A stretch of DNA of 64,000 nt from UBA1952 sp965246785 (GCA_965246785.1 CBDFFM010000027.1:62001-126000); one strand, 5' to 3'; counted from the stretch's first letter, positions 32,940-41,546 are shown. Numbers and translations: made by a program. Notes: generated by a model from the sequence alone, not told the origin.

Positions 32940-33380
32940 ATGATTGAAGGCGAAACTATCCCATCCGGCGAGGCCGGAGTAGCAGACACCGGCCCCTTTT
33001 ACCACGGCACAAAAGCCGATTTACAGATTGGCGATTTGCTGACGGCGGGATTCCCGTCTAACTATAAGCCGGAAGTGATTATGAATCATATCTACTTCAC
33101 GGCCTTAGTGAATGGGGCAGGGCTTGCAGCCGCATTAGCGGGTGGCGATGGCCGCGAACGCGTGTACATCGTAGAGCCGACGGGCCCTTTTGAGAACGAC
33201 CCGAACGTCACCGATAAAAAATTTCCCGGCAACCCGACCCGCTCCTACCGCAGCAGCACACCAGTGAGAATCGTTGGCGAAGTGAAGGATTGGGTGCGGC
33301 TGACGCCTGACGAGCTCCAGGCATGGCGTGATAAAATAGCTAACATCGCAGCAGACTCAACGAAAGAAATTATCAATTGA
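32940..33380 (+). CDS. arr: Rifampin ADP-ribosyltransferase
   Basis: 146 residues, full length for Arr. It transfers ADP-ribose from NAD to the ansa-chain hydroxyl of rifamycins, inactivating them. The family signatures are all visible: FYHGTKADLQIGDLL near 20, IYFTALVNGAGLAAALAGG, ERVYIVEPTGPFENDPNVTD near 80, and FPGNPTRSYRS near 97. Cytosolic. Arr homologues occur on mobile elements and natively in environmental Bacteroidota; here an inverted-repeat element and other repeats precede it, but there is no integrase or cassette site. ATG 32940 is the likely start. Confidence 0.95.
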   Translation: MIEGETIPSGEAGVADTGPFYHGTKADLQIGDLLTAGFPSNYKPEVIMNHIYFTALVNGAGLAAALAGGDGRERVYIVEPTGPFENDPNVTDKKFPGNPTRSYRSSTPVRIVGEVKDWVRLTPDELQAWRDKIANIAADSTKEIIN

Positions 33381-33452
33381 GTCCTTACTCAGCTTGTATG
33401 GCTATTTTGTGGCCAGGCAGAAAATTGCGCACACAATAAGCATTCAGAGCAG

Positions 33453-33980
33453 ATGAAAAAGCCAGGCTTAATCCTCATAGCAGTCGTAGCATCGTTCTGT
33501 TGCGGCTTTGCATTCCGGGCTGTTACGGCCGGCGAATCCGGCAAGGGAAGCGTGCAGAAGAAAGTAACCGGTATCGGCGGCATCTTCTTCAAGTGCAAAG
33601 ACCCGAAAGGGATGCGCGAATGGTATGCATCAAATCTCGGCCTGGCAGTCAATCAATACGGAGCCGTATTTGAGTGGTATCAGGGCGCGGACAGCACTAA
33701 AAAGGGATTTACGCAATGGAGCCCTTTTAAGGAAACGACGAAATATTTTGAGCCGTCCACCAAAGACTTCATGATAAACTACCGGGTAGAAAACCTGGAA
33801 GCGCTTGTAGCAGCTTTGCAGAAGTTCGGCGTAAAGGTGGTGGACACGATTCAGGAAGTGCCCTACGGCAAGTTTGTCCACATCCTTGACCCGGAGAACA
33901 ATAAGCTGGAGCTGTGGGAGCCGAATGACGTGGAATATGAAAAGATGGGGGTGCAGATGGGCCTTAAGACGACGAAATAG
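33453..33980 (+). CDS. Exported VOC (glyoxalase-fold) family protein
   Basis: 175 residues. A hydrophobic N-terminal segment (LILIAVVASFCCGFAFRAV) looks like a signal peptide or anchor, unusual for this family. The VOC core follows: IGGIFFKCKDPKGMREWYASNLGL, FEWYQG, and FVHILDPENNKLELWEP, where the His and Glu are likely metal ligands. Substrate unknown. Possible TATTTTGT promoter word ahead of the start. Separated from arr by 72 bp; no evidence the two work together. Confidence 0.82.
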   Translation: MKKPGLILIAVVASFCCGFAFRAVTAGESGKGSVQKKVTGIGGIFFKCKDPKGMREWYASNLGLAVNQYGAVFEWYQGADSTKKGFTQWSPFKETTKYFEPSTKDFMINYRVENLEALVAALQKFGVKVVDTIQEVPYGKFVHILDPENNKLELWEPNDVEYEKMGVQMGLKTTK

Positions 33981-34005
33981 CAAGCTTATTCGGAGCAGCG
34001 CTCGA

Positions 34006-34932
34006 TTAGGATTTCTCTTGCCCTTCTCCACCCGTCAGGGTACGGAACACTTCTTCCAGCGACTGCCCGGCAGTCTGCATGGAGTTGATGGCTACGTCTT
34101 CTGTCAAAGCCCATTGCATTAGCTCGCGGCGCAGCTTGTCGGCGTCCTTCGTGTGCAGCTTCCAGCGGGCATCACCGAGGCTTTCTGCACGCGTTAATCC
34201 CTTTAATGCTTTTAATTGGGCTTCTGCAACCTGCTTGTCAAAGGCAACGAGCAATGCGGATTCGGTGCCCTCGCTTTTCAATGCATCCACGCTGTTGTCA
34301 GCCACGATATTCCCTCGGTTGATAATGATAACCCGGCTGCACATAGCCTGCACTTCCTGCATGATGTGTGTGGAGAGCAGCACGGTCTTTTCTTTACCGA
34401 CGCTTAGAATGAGGTCGCGGATTTCTACAATCTGGTTTGGGTCAAGGCCGGAGGTCGGCTCGTCCAGTATCAGTACTTCCGGCTTGTGAATCATCGCTTG
34501 GGCAAGCCCGACGCGCTGTTTGTAGCCTTTAGAGAGCGCACCCAGCCGCTTATGCGCTTCCCGTCCGAGGCCGGTTATGGCAATCATTTCCTCAATACGC
34601 CCCTTCGCCGCTTTCCCAAGGCCATGAATGCCGGCGGTGAATTCCAGATATTCACGCACGTACATGTCGTAGTATAATGGATTGGCTTCAGCAAGATAGC
34701 CAACGCGCTTGCGCACCTCCATTGCCTGTGTCTGAGTGTCAAAGCCGCACACGGTGGCGGTGCCTGAGGTCGGCGCGAGATAGCTCGTCACCATCTTCAT
34801 CGTCGTGCTCTTGCCTGCGCCATTGGGACCAAGGAAGCCGACAATCTCACCGGGCCTGCACTCAAAAGAAATGGCATTGACTGCCTTCTGCTCGCCGTAT
34901 TCCTTCGTCAGCGATTGTACGCGTATGGACAT
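34006..34932 (-). CDS. gldA: Gliding motility ABC transporter ATP-binding protein GldA
   Basis: 308 residues. ABC ATPase with Walker A GPNGAGKS near 34-41, signature LSKGYKQRVGLAQA near 134, Walker B VLILDEPTSGLDP and the H-loop LSTHIMQE. The N-terminal SIRVQSLTKEYGEQKAVNAISF and the ~80-residue C-terminal domain match GldA, the ATPase of the GldAFG transporter. gldF and gldG are not adjacent here, so a different partner or dispersed genes are possible. Cytosolic face of the inner membrane. Confidence 0.82.
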   Translation of the reverse strand: MSIRVQSLTKEYGEQKAVNAISFECRPGEIVGFLGPNGAGKSTTMKMVTSYLAPTSGTATVCGFDTQTQAMEVRKRVGYLAEANPLYYDMYVREYLEFTAGIHGLGKAAKGRIEEMIAITGLGREAHKRLGALSKGYKQRVGLAQAMIHKPEVLILDEPTSGLDPNQIVEIRDLILSVGKEKTVLLSTHIMQEVQAMCSRVIIINRGNIVADNSVDALKSEGTESALLVAFDKQVAEAQLKALKGLTRAESLGDARWKLHTKDADKLRRELMQWALTEDVAINSMQTAGQSLEEVFRTLTGGEGQEKS

Positions 34933-34971
34933 GGCCGCAAATTACGGACGGCGGCGCGCACCCACAGCAAA

Positions 34972-34995
34972 AAGCCGGGCCTCGCGGCCCGGCTT
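34972..34995 (-). terminator. Intrinsic terminator of the EGF-like lipoprotein gene
   Basis: A 10-bp stem, AAGCCGGGCC/GGCCCGGCTT, with a 4-nt loop. On the minus strand it is followed by TTTTTGCTG. It lies 21 bp downstream of the stop at 35017. Confidence 0.8.
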
Positions 34996-35016
34996 AAGAA
35001 TGTTTCAACGTTTGTA

Positions 35017-35517
35017 TCAGCGACGTGTGCCTATGAAGGTGCAAACACCTTTTTGGCCGGGGCCGGTAGCACGCTCTATAATTACGGTTATCTGATTGTG
35101 GTCAATCACGGCATGTGCCTTACGCTGATAGCCGTTGATTTGCGGCTCGTCCGGCACTACGATAGCGTATTGCTCCACCGTGCCCTGAATCACCTCACCC
35201 GGGCTGTTGTGGCGCAGGGAGAAGGCTACAATATTCGGCTCAGCCACTTGGCGCACATCCAGCGTGTCATTGAGCGCAGGCAGGTCGCCGCAGTGATTAT
35301 AGCCGATAAAGGAGCCGAGGAAACGGGTGGACGTCTTGAACTCGCACTCCGCGCCCTCATAGCCGGTGGGACAACGGCAGAAGCCCTCTGTGCATGCGCT
35401 GCCGTTCTTGCACTTCAGGTCGGTGCATGGGTCTTTCTCGCAGGCGCTGAAGAGCACAATGCCAAAAACGGAGACGGTAAGCGTGAGGGTAAGTAACGAA
35501 AGCTTCCAGCGCTTCAT
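35017..35517 (-). CDS. Lipoprotein with one EGF-like domain
   Basis: 166 residues. Lipoprotein signal MKRWKLSLLTLTLTVSVFGIVLFSAC with the lipobox Cys at 26. An EGF-like module follows directly (CTDLKCKNGSACTEGFCRCPTGYEGAEC, six cysteines). The C-terminal ~100 residues form a strand-rich domain (NITVIIERATGPG) with no named family. Envelope-located. EGF-like modules in Bacteroidota lipoproteins are common and usually of unknown role. Followed by its own terminator. Confidence 0.8.
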   Translation of the reverse strand: MKRWKLSLLTLTLTVSVFGIVLFSACEKDPCTDLKCKNGSACTEGFCRCPTGYEGAECEFKTSTRFLGSFIGYNHCGDLPALNDTLDVRQVAEPNIVAFSLRHNSPGEVIQGTVEQYAIVVPDEPQINGYQRKAHAVIDHNQITVIIERATGPGQKGVCTFIGTRR

Positions 35518-35586
35518 GAAGAGTTATTATTGAAAGGCCAAAGTACAAAAATATCTGACTTTGCGATGGCTTTTTATGTGAGCGGC

Positions 35587-36612
35587 TCAGGTAAAGGCAT
35601 TCCAGCCTTGCGCTTTTAGCTTGTGCGATGGGCCGGCCTTCGTCTGAAGGAGCACCCCTTTCTCCGCCTCTGTAACATAGCCGATTACGGAAATGTCGCC
35701 GCGTTTTGAAATTGCCTCATAGTCGGATTGGGGCACAGTGAATAATAGTTCATAGTCCTCGCCGCCGCTTAGGGAGCAGGTTACGGGGCTAAGATGCAAC
35801 TCTTCCGCAGCCGTTTTAGTTTCAGCCGCTACCGGAATCTTGTCGTCATACACCACACAACCTACACCGCTCTTGCGACAAAGGTGCAGCAGCTCGGAGC
35901 TGAGGCCATCGGAAATATCAATCATGCTTGTAGGCGTGATGCCAGATTCGCGGAGATATTCAACGATGTCCGTGCGAGGCTCTGGCTTGAGCAAACGGCC
36001 TATGCAATATGCGTGCGTTGTAAGCTCCGGCTGCATATCAGGATGCTCTAAGAAAATTTTCTTCTCGCGTTCCAGTAGCTGGAGGCCCAGGTAAGCACCT
36101 CCGAGGTCGCCGGAGACGCAGATGAGGTCGTTCGGCTTTGCGCCGCTGCGCGTTACGAACTTGTCGTTCGTTACCTCGCCTATGGCGGTTACGCTTATCA
36201 CCAGCCCTTTCAGCGAGGTAGAAGTATCGCCGCCGATGAGGTCGACGGAATAACGCTCGCAGGCGGCGTAGATGCCATCATAAAGCTCATCCAGCGCTTC
36301 CACCGAAAAGCGGTTGGAGAAGCCGAGGCTGACCGTAATGTGCGTCGGTGTTGCCATCATGGCGCACAGGTCGGAGAGGTTGACAGCTACGGCTTTGTAG
36401 CCGAGGTGCTTCAGCGGCGTATAAGTAAGGTCAAAGTGGATGCCTTCCAGCAGCAGGTCGGTGGTGATGACGCTCTGCTTCCCGAGGTGGTCTATAACGG
36501 CAGCATCGTCGCCCACACTGAGGACTGTGGACGCGTTAAGCGTCTCGTTGTCACGAGTCAAGTGGTCTATCAGGCCGAATTCGCCCAATGAGGCTACTTC
36601 TGTTCGTTGCAT
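35587..36612 (-). CDS. thiL: Thiamine-monophosphate kinase
   Basis: 341 residues. It phosphorylates thiamine monophosphate to the active pyrophosphate. ATP/Mg-binding residues appear as VGDDAAVI near 33-40 and TTDLLLEGIHF near 50. The conserved GGDTS near 128 and SGGEDYELLFTVP near 293 are intact. Cytosolic. On the minus strand after suhB, separated by a 125-bp gap with 9-bp repeats. Confidence 0.95.
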   Translation of the reverse strand: MQRTEVASLGEFGLIDHLTRDNETLNASTVLSVGDDAAVIDHLGKQSVITTDLLLEGIHFDLTYTPLKHLGYKAVAVNLSDLCAMMATPTHITVSLGFSNRFSVEALDELYDGIYAACERYSVDLIGGDTSTSLKGLVISVTAIGEVTNDKFVTRSGAKPNDLICVSGDLGGAYLGLQLLEREKKIFLEHPDMQPELTTHAYCIGRLLKPEPRTDIVEYLRESGITPTSMIDISDGLSSELLHLCRKSGVGCVVYDDKIPVAAETKTAAEELHLSPVTCSLSGGEDYELLFTVPQSDYEAISKRGDISVIGYVTEAEKGVLLQTKAGPSHKLKAQGWNAFT

Positions 36613-36700
36613 GGTTTCGTTTGTTTCAATGTGTCAGCCTTTTCGGCAGCTTTCCAGGAATTGAAATTCCCGGCTATTACTTTGGTCGTTACGGGCCTTG

Positions 36701-36745
36701 CTGAATTCGTTTAACCAGCTCAACTCGTTCAACCCACTCAGCTGA
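36701..36745. repeat. 9-bp-period repeat (NNNYTCAAC)
   Basis: The sixth-base word recurs every 9 bp: CTGAAT 36701, TTTAAC 36710, CTCAAC 36719, TTCAAC 36728, CTCAGC 36737. It fills the spacer between thiL and the inositol monophosphatase gene and overlaps the latter's 3' end. Confidence 0.6.
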
Positions 36746-37550
36746 TCAGCCCTATCTCTCCTTCCGCATTCCGAATCATTGCCAACAAGGGCTCGTGAAT
36801 GCGGCCATTCGTAGCGAGCGTTTCCTTATCAAAGACGTCGTAAGCATTTCCGTCAAAGTCGGTGATGCTGCCACCCGCCTCTGCCACGATGAGATAGCCT
36901 GCAGCAATATCCCAGGGGCTGAGGTTATATTCCCAGAAGCCGTCAAAGCGGCCGCAGGCTACCCAGCAGAGGTCTATGGCGGCGGAACCGAGACGGCGCA
37001 CCGGTAGGCCGCGCTTGATGGCCCGCTCAAACACCTTCAGCGGATGGTCGCCATGTGCAGGCATTCTATATGGAAAGCCAGTTACGAGGCAGGCGCGGGC
37101 AAAATCTTCTTTGAGCGACACATGAATTTTTGCGCCGTTGAGCGTAGCCCCCTTTCCCCTTTCAGCGAAGAAAAGCTCGTTCATCATTGGGTTATAAACT
37201 GCACCGATGAGCAGCTCCTTTTTATAGCTGAGCGCAATGCTGACGCAACAGAGCGGAATGCCGTGCGCGAAGTTTACAGTACCGTCTATCGGGTCAACAA
37301 ACCAGACATAATCTGAATGCTGCTCCAGCAGGCCGGCTTCCTCGCTGAGAATGGTATGGCCCGGAAATTCGCGGCTGATGATTTGAATGATGGCGGCTTC
37401 AGCCTGCTTGTCCACTTCCGTAACAAGATTGTTGATGCCTTCTTTATGGTCAACCACAAAATCGCCGTTGAAGCGCCGCTGAATAATGGTACCCGCTGCT
37501 TGGATGGCTTCATCTAAAACGCGCCTGAGTTGCGCGAGGTCTTCATTCAT
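36738..37550 (-). CDS. suhB: Inositol monophosphatase family protein
   Basis: 270 residues. It hydrolyses inositol-1-phosphate or related sugar phosphates with Mg2+. Metal ligands are EEAG near 70, DPIDGTVNF near 86 and WDIAAGYLIVAEAGG near 220. Family assignment is firm; the exact substrate is not (SuhB also binds ribosome-associated factors in other bacteria). Downstream of tolC by 23 bp, so probably co-transcribed with it. Confidence 0.9.
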   Translation of the reverse strand: MNEDLAQLRRVLDEAIQAAGTIIQRRFNGDFVVDHKEGINNLVTEVDKQAEAAIIQIISREFPGHTILSEEAGLLEQHSDYVWFVDPIDGTVNFAHGIPLCCVSIALSYKKELLIGAVYNPMMNELFFAERGKGATLNGAKIHVSLKEDFARACLVTGFPYRMPAHGDHPLKVFERAIKRGLPVRRLGSAAIDLCWVACGRFDGFWEYNLSPWDIAAGYLIVAEAGGSITDFDGNAYDVFDKETLATNGRIHEPLLAMIRNAEGEIGLIS

Positions 37551-37573
37551 CTGTCTGTTTTGTCTTTTGTCGC

Positions 37574-39031
37574 CTACAGCTTCAGCTGCCGGCCAAGATA
37601 ATAGTCTATCACCTTCAACCGGAACATCAGGTCATACTTCGCATTGGCCAGCGCCGCGTCCGCGCGGAATTGGTTGTTTTGAATGACGAGGTATTCGACC
37701 GTATTGGTCAGGCCGAGGTCGTAGCGCTTTTGGGAGAAGGAGAAGGCTTCTGCAGCCGCTTCAGCCGAGCGTTGTGCCGCGAAATACTTCTGCATGGAGC
37801 TGCGCGCATCGTTCGAGGCTTTATAGACGTCCTGCTTCAGCTTAAGCTCCGTATTGTACTTCGCCAGCTCTTGCGAAGCCACGGAAATTTTGGCCTGCCG
37901 CGCGCCGTACTGCGCCGTCCATGCGTTGAAGATGGGAATGTTGACATTAAGCGAATAAGTCTGCCGCAGATTGTTGGAAAACTGTGTGCCGTAAGGCGTG
38001 GTATTGAGCACATCCAGCCGGTAATTTGGTGTTGTGACAGGCAGGCTGAAAAAGCCGCCCACATTTACTACACCGATGGTTTGAGAATCACCAGTCGCCA
38101 CGGGTGCACCGTAGTCCTTATAGGTTGTCGCATAGTTAGAGCCTACCTGCGCATTGAGCGTAAGCTGCGGCCAGAGCGCCCCGCGCGCCGCCAGGTAACC
38201 TTTCTGCGCACTGCGCACCCGGAGGTCGGCGCTCTTTACGGAGCCGAAGTGCTTGCGGGCTTCTTCAAAAACAGTTGCCGGGGCGTAGCCGGTCAATTCA
38301 TACAGCGAGGCAACATCTACAGCCGGCGGCGTGATGTTGAACGGCGCTTCAAAGTCAAGGTTGAGGAGCGCCTTGAGGTCAAGAATGGCTGAATTGTAAT
38401 CGGCGATGGCGGAGATAAGCGTGCTGCTGTCGGCGGCTACTTGCGACCGCAGTTGCGCCACATTGAGCTGCGGCACACGGCCCGCTTCGGCAAATTTTTG
38501 GGTTTGCGAGAATTGCTGCTGAGACAAATCCACCTGCTTCTGCGCCACACCGATTTGCTCCTTTGCCAGCACCGCCCGCAGAAATCCGGTGGCCACATTA
38601 AGGGAAATGTCATCCTGCAACTGCTCCAGGTCACATTGCGACGCCTGATGCGCAAAGTCGTTTTGAGCTATGCGGTTACGCTTTTGGAACCAGCCGAAGA
38701 GCAGCACGTCCGCCTGCCCACCAACTGATGAATAGTTGTAATGCCCATCTACAAACTGGTTCGTTGTCGGGTCAATAGAGCGGCCGTAGGAGATGCCGTA
38801 GCCAGTGCTGAGGTTGGCATTTGGCAGTTGTGCGAGGCGGCTTTGCTGAAGCGTTAGCGCAGCAAGGCGCTCGTTGAGCACACTTTGCCGGATGGAGATG
38901 TTATGCTCCAGCGCATAAGCCACGCAGCGCTCCAGCGTCCACGTGTCTTCTTCTGAAACGGCATGCGCAACAATGGGCGCGGCCAGCAGCGGCGCTGCAA
39001 GCAGGATGAGTGTGATGATGCGGCGAAGCAT
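37574..39031 (-). CDS. TolC family outer-membrane efflux protein
   Basis: 485 residues with a signal peptide (MLRRIITLILLAAPLLAAPIVAHA). TolC repeats are visible as two pairs of long helices: WTLERCVAYALEHNISIRQS at the start and RYDLGLTNTVEYLVIQNNQFRADAALANAKYD near the end, with Asn/Gly-rich strand turns between. It forms the outer-membrane duct of a tripartite exporter. Membrane fusion and inner-membrane partners are not adjacent. First gene of a tolC-suhB run. Confidence 0.92.
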   Translation of the reverse strand: MLRRIITLILLAAPLLAAPIVAHAVSEEDTWTLERCVAYALEHNISIRQSVLNERLAALTLQQSRLAQLPNANLSTGYGISYGRSIDPTTNQFVDGHYNYSSVGGQADVLLFGWFQKRNRIAQNDFAHQASQCDLEQLQDDISLNVATGFLRAVLAKEQIGVAQKQVDLSQQQFSQTQKFAEAGRVPQLNVAQLRSQVAADSSTLISAIADYNSAILDLKALLNLDFEAPFNITPPAVDVASLYELTGYAPATVFEEARKHFGSVKSADLRVRSAQKGYLAARGALWPQLTLNAQVGSNYATTYKDYGAPVATGDSQTIGVVNVGGFFSLPVTTPNYRLDVLNTTPYGTQFSNNLRQTYSLNVNIPIFNAWTAQYGARQAKISVASQELAKYNTELKLKQDVYKASNDARSSMQKYFAAQRSAEAAAEAFSFSQKRYDLGLTNTVEYLVIQNNQFRADAALANAKYDLMFRLKVIDYYLGRQLKL

Positions 39032-39147
39032 GCTGTAAAAGTAGGCGAGGCGGATTTATAAGCGGCTTGCAAACGGAGCAGCCGTTTACGAATGATTAGT
39101 AAGCATGGATTAAGAAGCGCACCACATTAGCGGAAACAATTTATCCT

Positions 39148-39471
39148 ATGCCACGACGCATTACAAACGAAATCGTTGACATCCCGTTGAATGGTGGATT
39201 GGTGAGAGGGATTCTTAGCGGGGAAGAGACAAGCTGGAATTTCCAATCGCTAAGCATGGAATTCCTTACCCTTTTCTCCGGCGGCATTGTGCACAGCCAC
39301 ACCTATCTGGGCGTGAGCACAATGCAAAATGAGCAGGAGCGCTTCAAGCTCGCGGTGACTAATCACCTAAAAGAGCTGCTGGAAGAGCGCCGCGCTGCCG
39401 CGCCCAAGCCTCGCGCTGCCGCCTACCCGGCTTATGCCGCACAGCAGCATCGCCGCATTGTAGTGCCATAG
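39148..39471 (+). CDS. Small hypothetical protein
   Basis: 107 residues with no signal peptide. Begins MPRRITNEIVDIPLNGGLVRG, has an ETSWNFQSLSMEFLTLFSGGIVHS core and a basic, Ala/Pro-rich tail (RRAAAPKPRAAAYPAYAAQQ). No family is recognised. It converges with tdk, 9 bp from its stop. Confidence 0.6.
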   Translation: MPRRITNEIVDIPLNGGLVRGILSGEETSWNFQSLSMEFLTLFSGGIVHSHTYLGVSTMQNEQERFKLAVTNHLKELLEERRAAAPKPRAAAYPAYAAQQHRRIVVP

Positions 39472-39480
39472 CAGGAATTG

Positions 39481-40056
39481 TTAAGCCATTCCTGCCACAA
39501 AGCAGCTCCGGCAACGCGCCTCGTAAACGTCCTGCTCGCCGAGCAGGATTTTAGCGCCGCCAACGGTCTTTCGGTAGGAGAAGGCGGCCAGCCCGCCGCA
39601 GCGCGCGCAGATAGCGTGCAGCTTGGTGATGTATTCCGCGCGGGCGAGCAACAGCGGAATGGGGCCGAAAGGCGCGCCGGTAAAGTCCATATCCAGCCCT
39701 GCGACGATAACGCGGACGCCTTTGGCGGCAAGACGGCTTGCTACATCCGGCAGGCCATCGTCAAAGAACTGGGCTTCATCTATGCCTACTACCTGCGCGT
39801 CTCCGGCAAGGAGTAGGATAGAAGCGGCGCCTTCCACAGGCGTGCTGCGGATGCGGGTTTCGCGGTTGTGCGATACGATATCCAGCGCATGGTAGCGCAC
39901 ATCTATGGCCGGCTTGAAAATTTCCACCTGTTGCCGGGCGATTTCCGCACGCCGGAGCCTGCGGATAATCTCCTCGGTCTTGCCACTGAACATGGAACCA
40001 CAGATGACTTCTATCCAGCCACTGCGGCTGCCATTGTGGTGCGGCTCGAGGAACAT
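39481..40056 (-). CDS. tdk: Thymidine kinase
   Basis: 191 residues from Met 40056 (MFLEPHHNG); the 5'-longer frame to 40179 runs through repeat and promoter sequence and is rejected. It phosphorylates thymidine with ATP. P-loop GSMFSGKTEEIIRRL near 20, the DEAQFF motif near 98, and the zinc-binding cysteines CARCGG and CRSC are all present. Divergent from the gene at 40194; the 137-bp spacer has 9-bp arrays at each end. Confidence 0.95.
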   Translation of the reverse strand: MFLEPHHNGSRSGWIEVICGSMFSGKTEEIIRRLRRAEIARQQVEIFKPAIDVRYHALDIVSHNRETRIRSTPVEGAASILLLAGDAQVVGIDEAQFFDDGLPDVASRLAAKGVRVIVAGLDMDFTGAPFGPIPLLLARAEYITKLHAICARCGGLAAFSYRKTVGGAKILLGEQDVYEARCRSCFVAGMA

Positions 40057-40058
40057 AA

Positions 40059-40099
40059 GTTGAAGAGTTGAATAGATTGAGCGAGTTGAACGGGTTTTC
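40059..40099. repeat. 9-bp-period repeat (GTTGAANNN), tdk side
   Basis: GTTGAA or close variants at 40059, 40067, 40076, 40085 and 40094, spaced 8-9 bp. It is the reverse complement of the array at 40157-40190 on the other side of the tdk/40194 spacer, so the two can pair. Confidence 0.55.
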
Positions 40100-40131
40100 G
40101 CAAATGTAGTAGCCACGGAATGTGTCTTAAA

Positions 40132-40139
40132 TAACTTTG
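40132..40139 (+). promoter_or_regulatory. Exact -7 element TAACTTTG
   Basis: Matches TAnnTTTG at all fixed positions. It lies 54 nt before the ATG at 40194, between the two inverted 9-bp arrays. No good -33 box is visible. Confidence 0.4.
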
Positions 40140-40156
40140 GCGTGTTCCCTTTTCTG

Positions 40157-40190
40157 TACAACTTGCTCAACCCGCTCAACCTGCCGAACC
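40157..40190. repeat. 9-bp-period repeat (NNNCTCAAC), 40194 side
   Basis: TACAAC 40157, CTCAAC 40166, CTCAAC 40175 and CCGAAC 40184, exactly 9 bp apart, ending just before the start of the 40194 gene. Same word family as the array at 36701. Confidence 0.55.
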
Positions 40191-40193
40191 AAA

Positions 40194-40739
40194 ATGCGCA
40201 TCCCCACCCTTCTGCAAAAGATTGCCGAGCTGTCGGCGCAACCGGAGCGCCGCACGGCTATTGATGTTGACCTGATGCTGGACTATACCCGCGTCCTATA
40301 TGCCGACCTGCTGGAGTGGCGCAGCAAACTGCCTGCAACCCTTCAGCAAGCGCCTGAGCCCGCTGCGCCGCCTATCCAACGGGAAGCGATGCCTGCGGAA
40401 CTGAAGGATATAGGTGAAACAAAACTGGCATTTGCGCCGCAGCAGGAAACGGCAAGGCCATCACCACCAAAAGCAACTGAAAACACGCCAGCGAATGCCG
40501 CGTCCAATCTAAACGACATTCGCGCGCTGATAGGCATTAACGACAAGTACCAGATTATGTCGGAACTCTTCAGTAACGACAAGGCGGCTTATGAGCAGAC
40601 GCTGGACTATATCAACCAAAGCAGCGGCGAGCGGAAGGCGCTGGACTGGCTGCGTGAGCAGCTTTGGATTACCGAGGAGCGCAGCGAGGTAGCGGGAACT
40701 TTCTTTGAAATAGTGGAACGCTTCTTTGCGGCGAAGTGA
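40194..40739 (+). CDS. Conserved-type hypothetical protein with Pro/Ala-rich linker
   Basis: 181 residues from ATG 40194, just after the 9-bp repeat. Helical N-terminus (LLQKIAELSAQPERRTAIDVDLMLDYTRVLYADLLEW), an Ala/Pro-rich linker (~55-105), then a helical C-terminal module: DIRALIGINDKYQIMSELFSNDKAAYEQTLDYIN... WLREQLWITEERSEVAGTFFEIVERFF. Cytosolic. The C-terminal module recurs in Bacteroidota proteins of unknown role. No enzyme motif seen. Confidence 0.72.
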   Translation: MRIPTLLQKIAELSAQPERRTAIDVDLMLDYTRVLYADLLEWRSKLPATLQQAPEPAAPPIQREAMPAELKDIGETKLAFAPQQETARPSPPKATENTPANAASNLNDIRALIGINDKYQIMSELFSNDKAAYEQTLDYINQSSGERKALDWLREQLWITEERSEVAGTFFEIVERFFAAK

Positions 40740-40742
40740 GGG

Positions 40743-41513
40743 TTATTCAAAGAAAACCTCTTCACTCTTCTTATGAAAGACGGGGATGTAAATGCCGCCG
40801 CGAATGCCAAATAGTAAATCAACGCGCGAAGCGTCATCCTTGCGCATCACATCGTACAGATAATCGCGGCGGCCTTTGGTAAAGCCGGCTGTAAGGTTCA
40901 GGCCGAGGTGGAAGTTGATAAGGCCATTCTTGTCAAACATATTCCAGCCAACGAATTGCTCCAGATACCAGCCGTTGGTCAGCCGGTCGTAGCCTTTGCG
41001 GTAATCACCGCGAAGCTGCGGGATGGTTTTGTCCTGGTCAATGACGGAAATTTTGTGCTGAATGAAGCCGGCTCCTGTCATGACGAGGATGCCTTTGTTG
41101 GGTTGGGCGTTATCAATGGGAAGAATTTTGCCAGCCTGCAGACCAATCATATAGCCACGCTCAAACACGCCTACACCTATGCGGTTGCCGCCATTGTTGA
41201 TAAACTGGCCGTACTTATCGCTCACATTGAATAGCAGGGAGTCTTCACGCACGCGACTGCCGAAGATGAAGTCTGCCTTCGCGCCAAACGTCCAATTGGA
41301 CATTGTTTTCCAAAACAGCGACGGGCCGAGGCGGAAGGAATTGCCAAAGCGTTTGGCCATGTCCACGCCGGGAACATCGTAGCCGACATTCAGGCCAATG
41401 ACCAGACCCTTGCGGGAAGGCTCCTTCACCTCGCCAAACAAGTCGGCCTGAGCATAAAGGGCGCCGGGCAAGAGCGCCAATAAAAGTGCGGCGGCAAGTA
41501 CAATCCTGTTCAT
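40743..41513 (-). CDS. Outer-membrane beta-barrel-like protein, unknown
   Basis: 256 residues from Met 41513. Signal peptide MNRIVLAAALLLALLPGALYAQ. Beta-strand-rich body (KGLVIGLNVGYDV, FRLGPSLFWKTMSNWTFGAKADFIFGS, NRIGVGVFERGYMIGLQAG, LINFHLGLNLTAGFTKGRRDYLYDV, FGIRGGIYIPVF) typical of a Bacteroidota outer-membrane barrel of the PorT/OMP_b-brl type. No named family is asserted. A 5'-extension to 41561 would displace the signal. Divergent from the DegT-type gene. Confidence 0.72.
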   Translation of the reverse strand: MNRIVLAAALLLALLPGALYAQADLFGEVKEPSRKGLVIGLNVGYDVPGVDMAKRFGNSFRLGPSLFWKTMSNWTFGAKADFIFGSRVREDSLLFNVSDKYGQFINNGGNRIGVGVFERGYMIGLQAGKILPIDNAQPNKGILVMTGAGFIQHKISVIDQDKTIPQLRGDYRKGYDRLTNGWYLEQFVGWNMFDKNGLINFHLGLNLTAGFTKGRRDYLYDVMRKDDASRVDLLFGIRGGIYIPVFHKKSEEVFFE

Positions 41514-41546
41514 CGCCCTCAAAGGTAAGCCCGCGACCAAAAGCCT

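Noticed and set aside
34006..34932. gldA as part of an adjacent gldFG transporter
   Set aside because: Neighbouring genes are a VOC protein and an EGF-like lipoprotein; no permease gene is in the window near it.
39481..40179. A longer thymidine kinase start at 40179
   Set aside because: The extra 41 residues run through the 9-bp repeats and the divergent promoter; Tdk homology begins at the Met at 40056.
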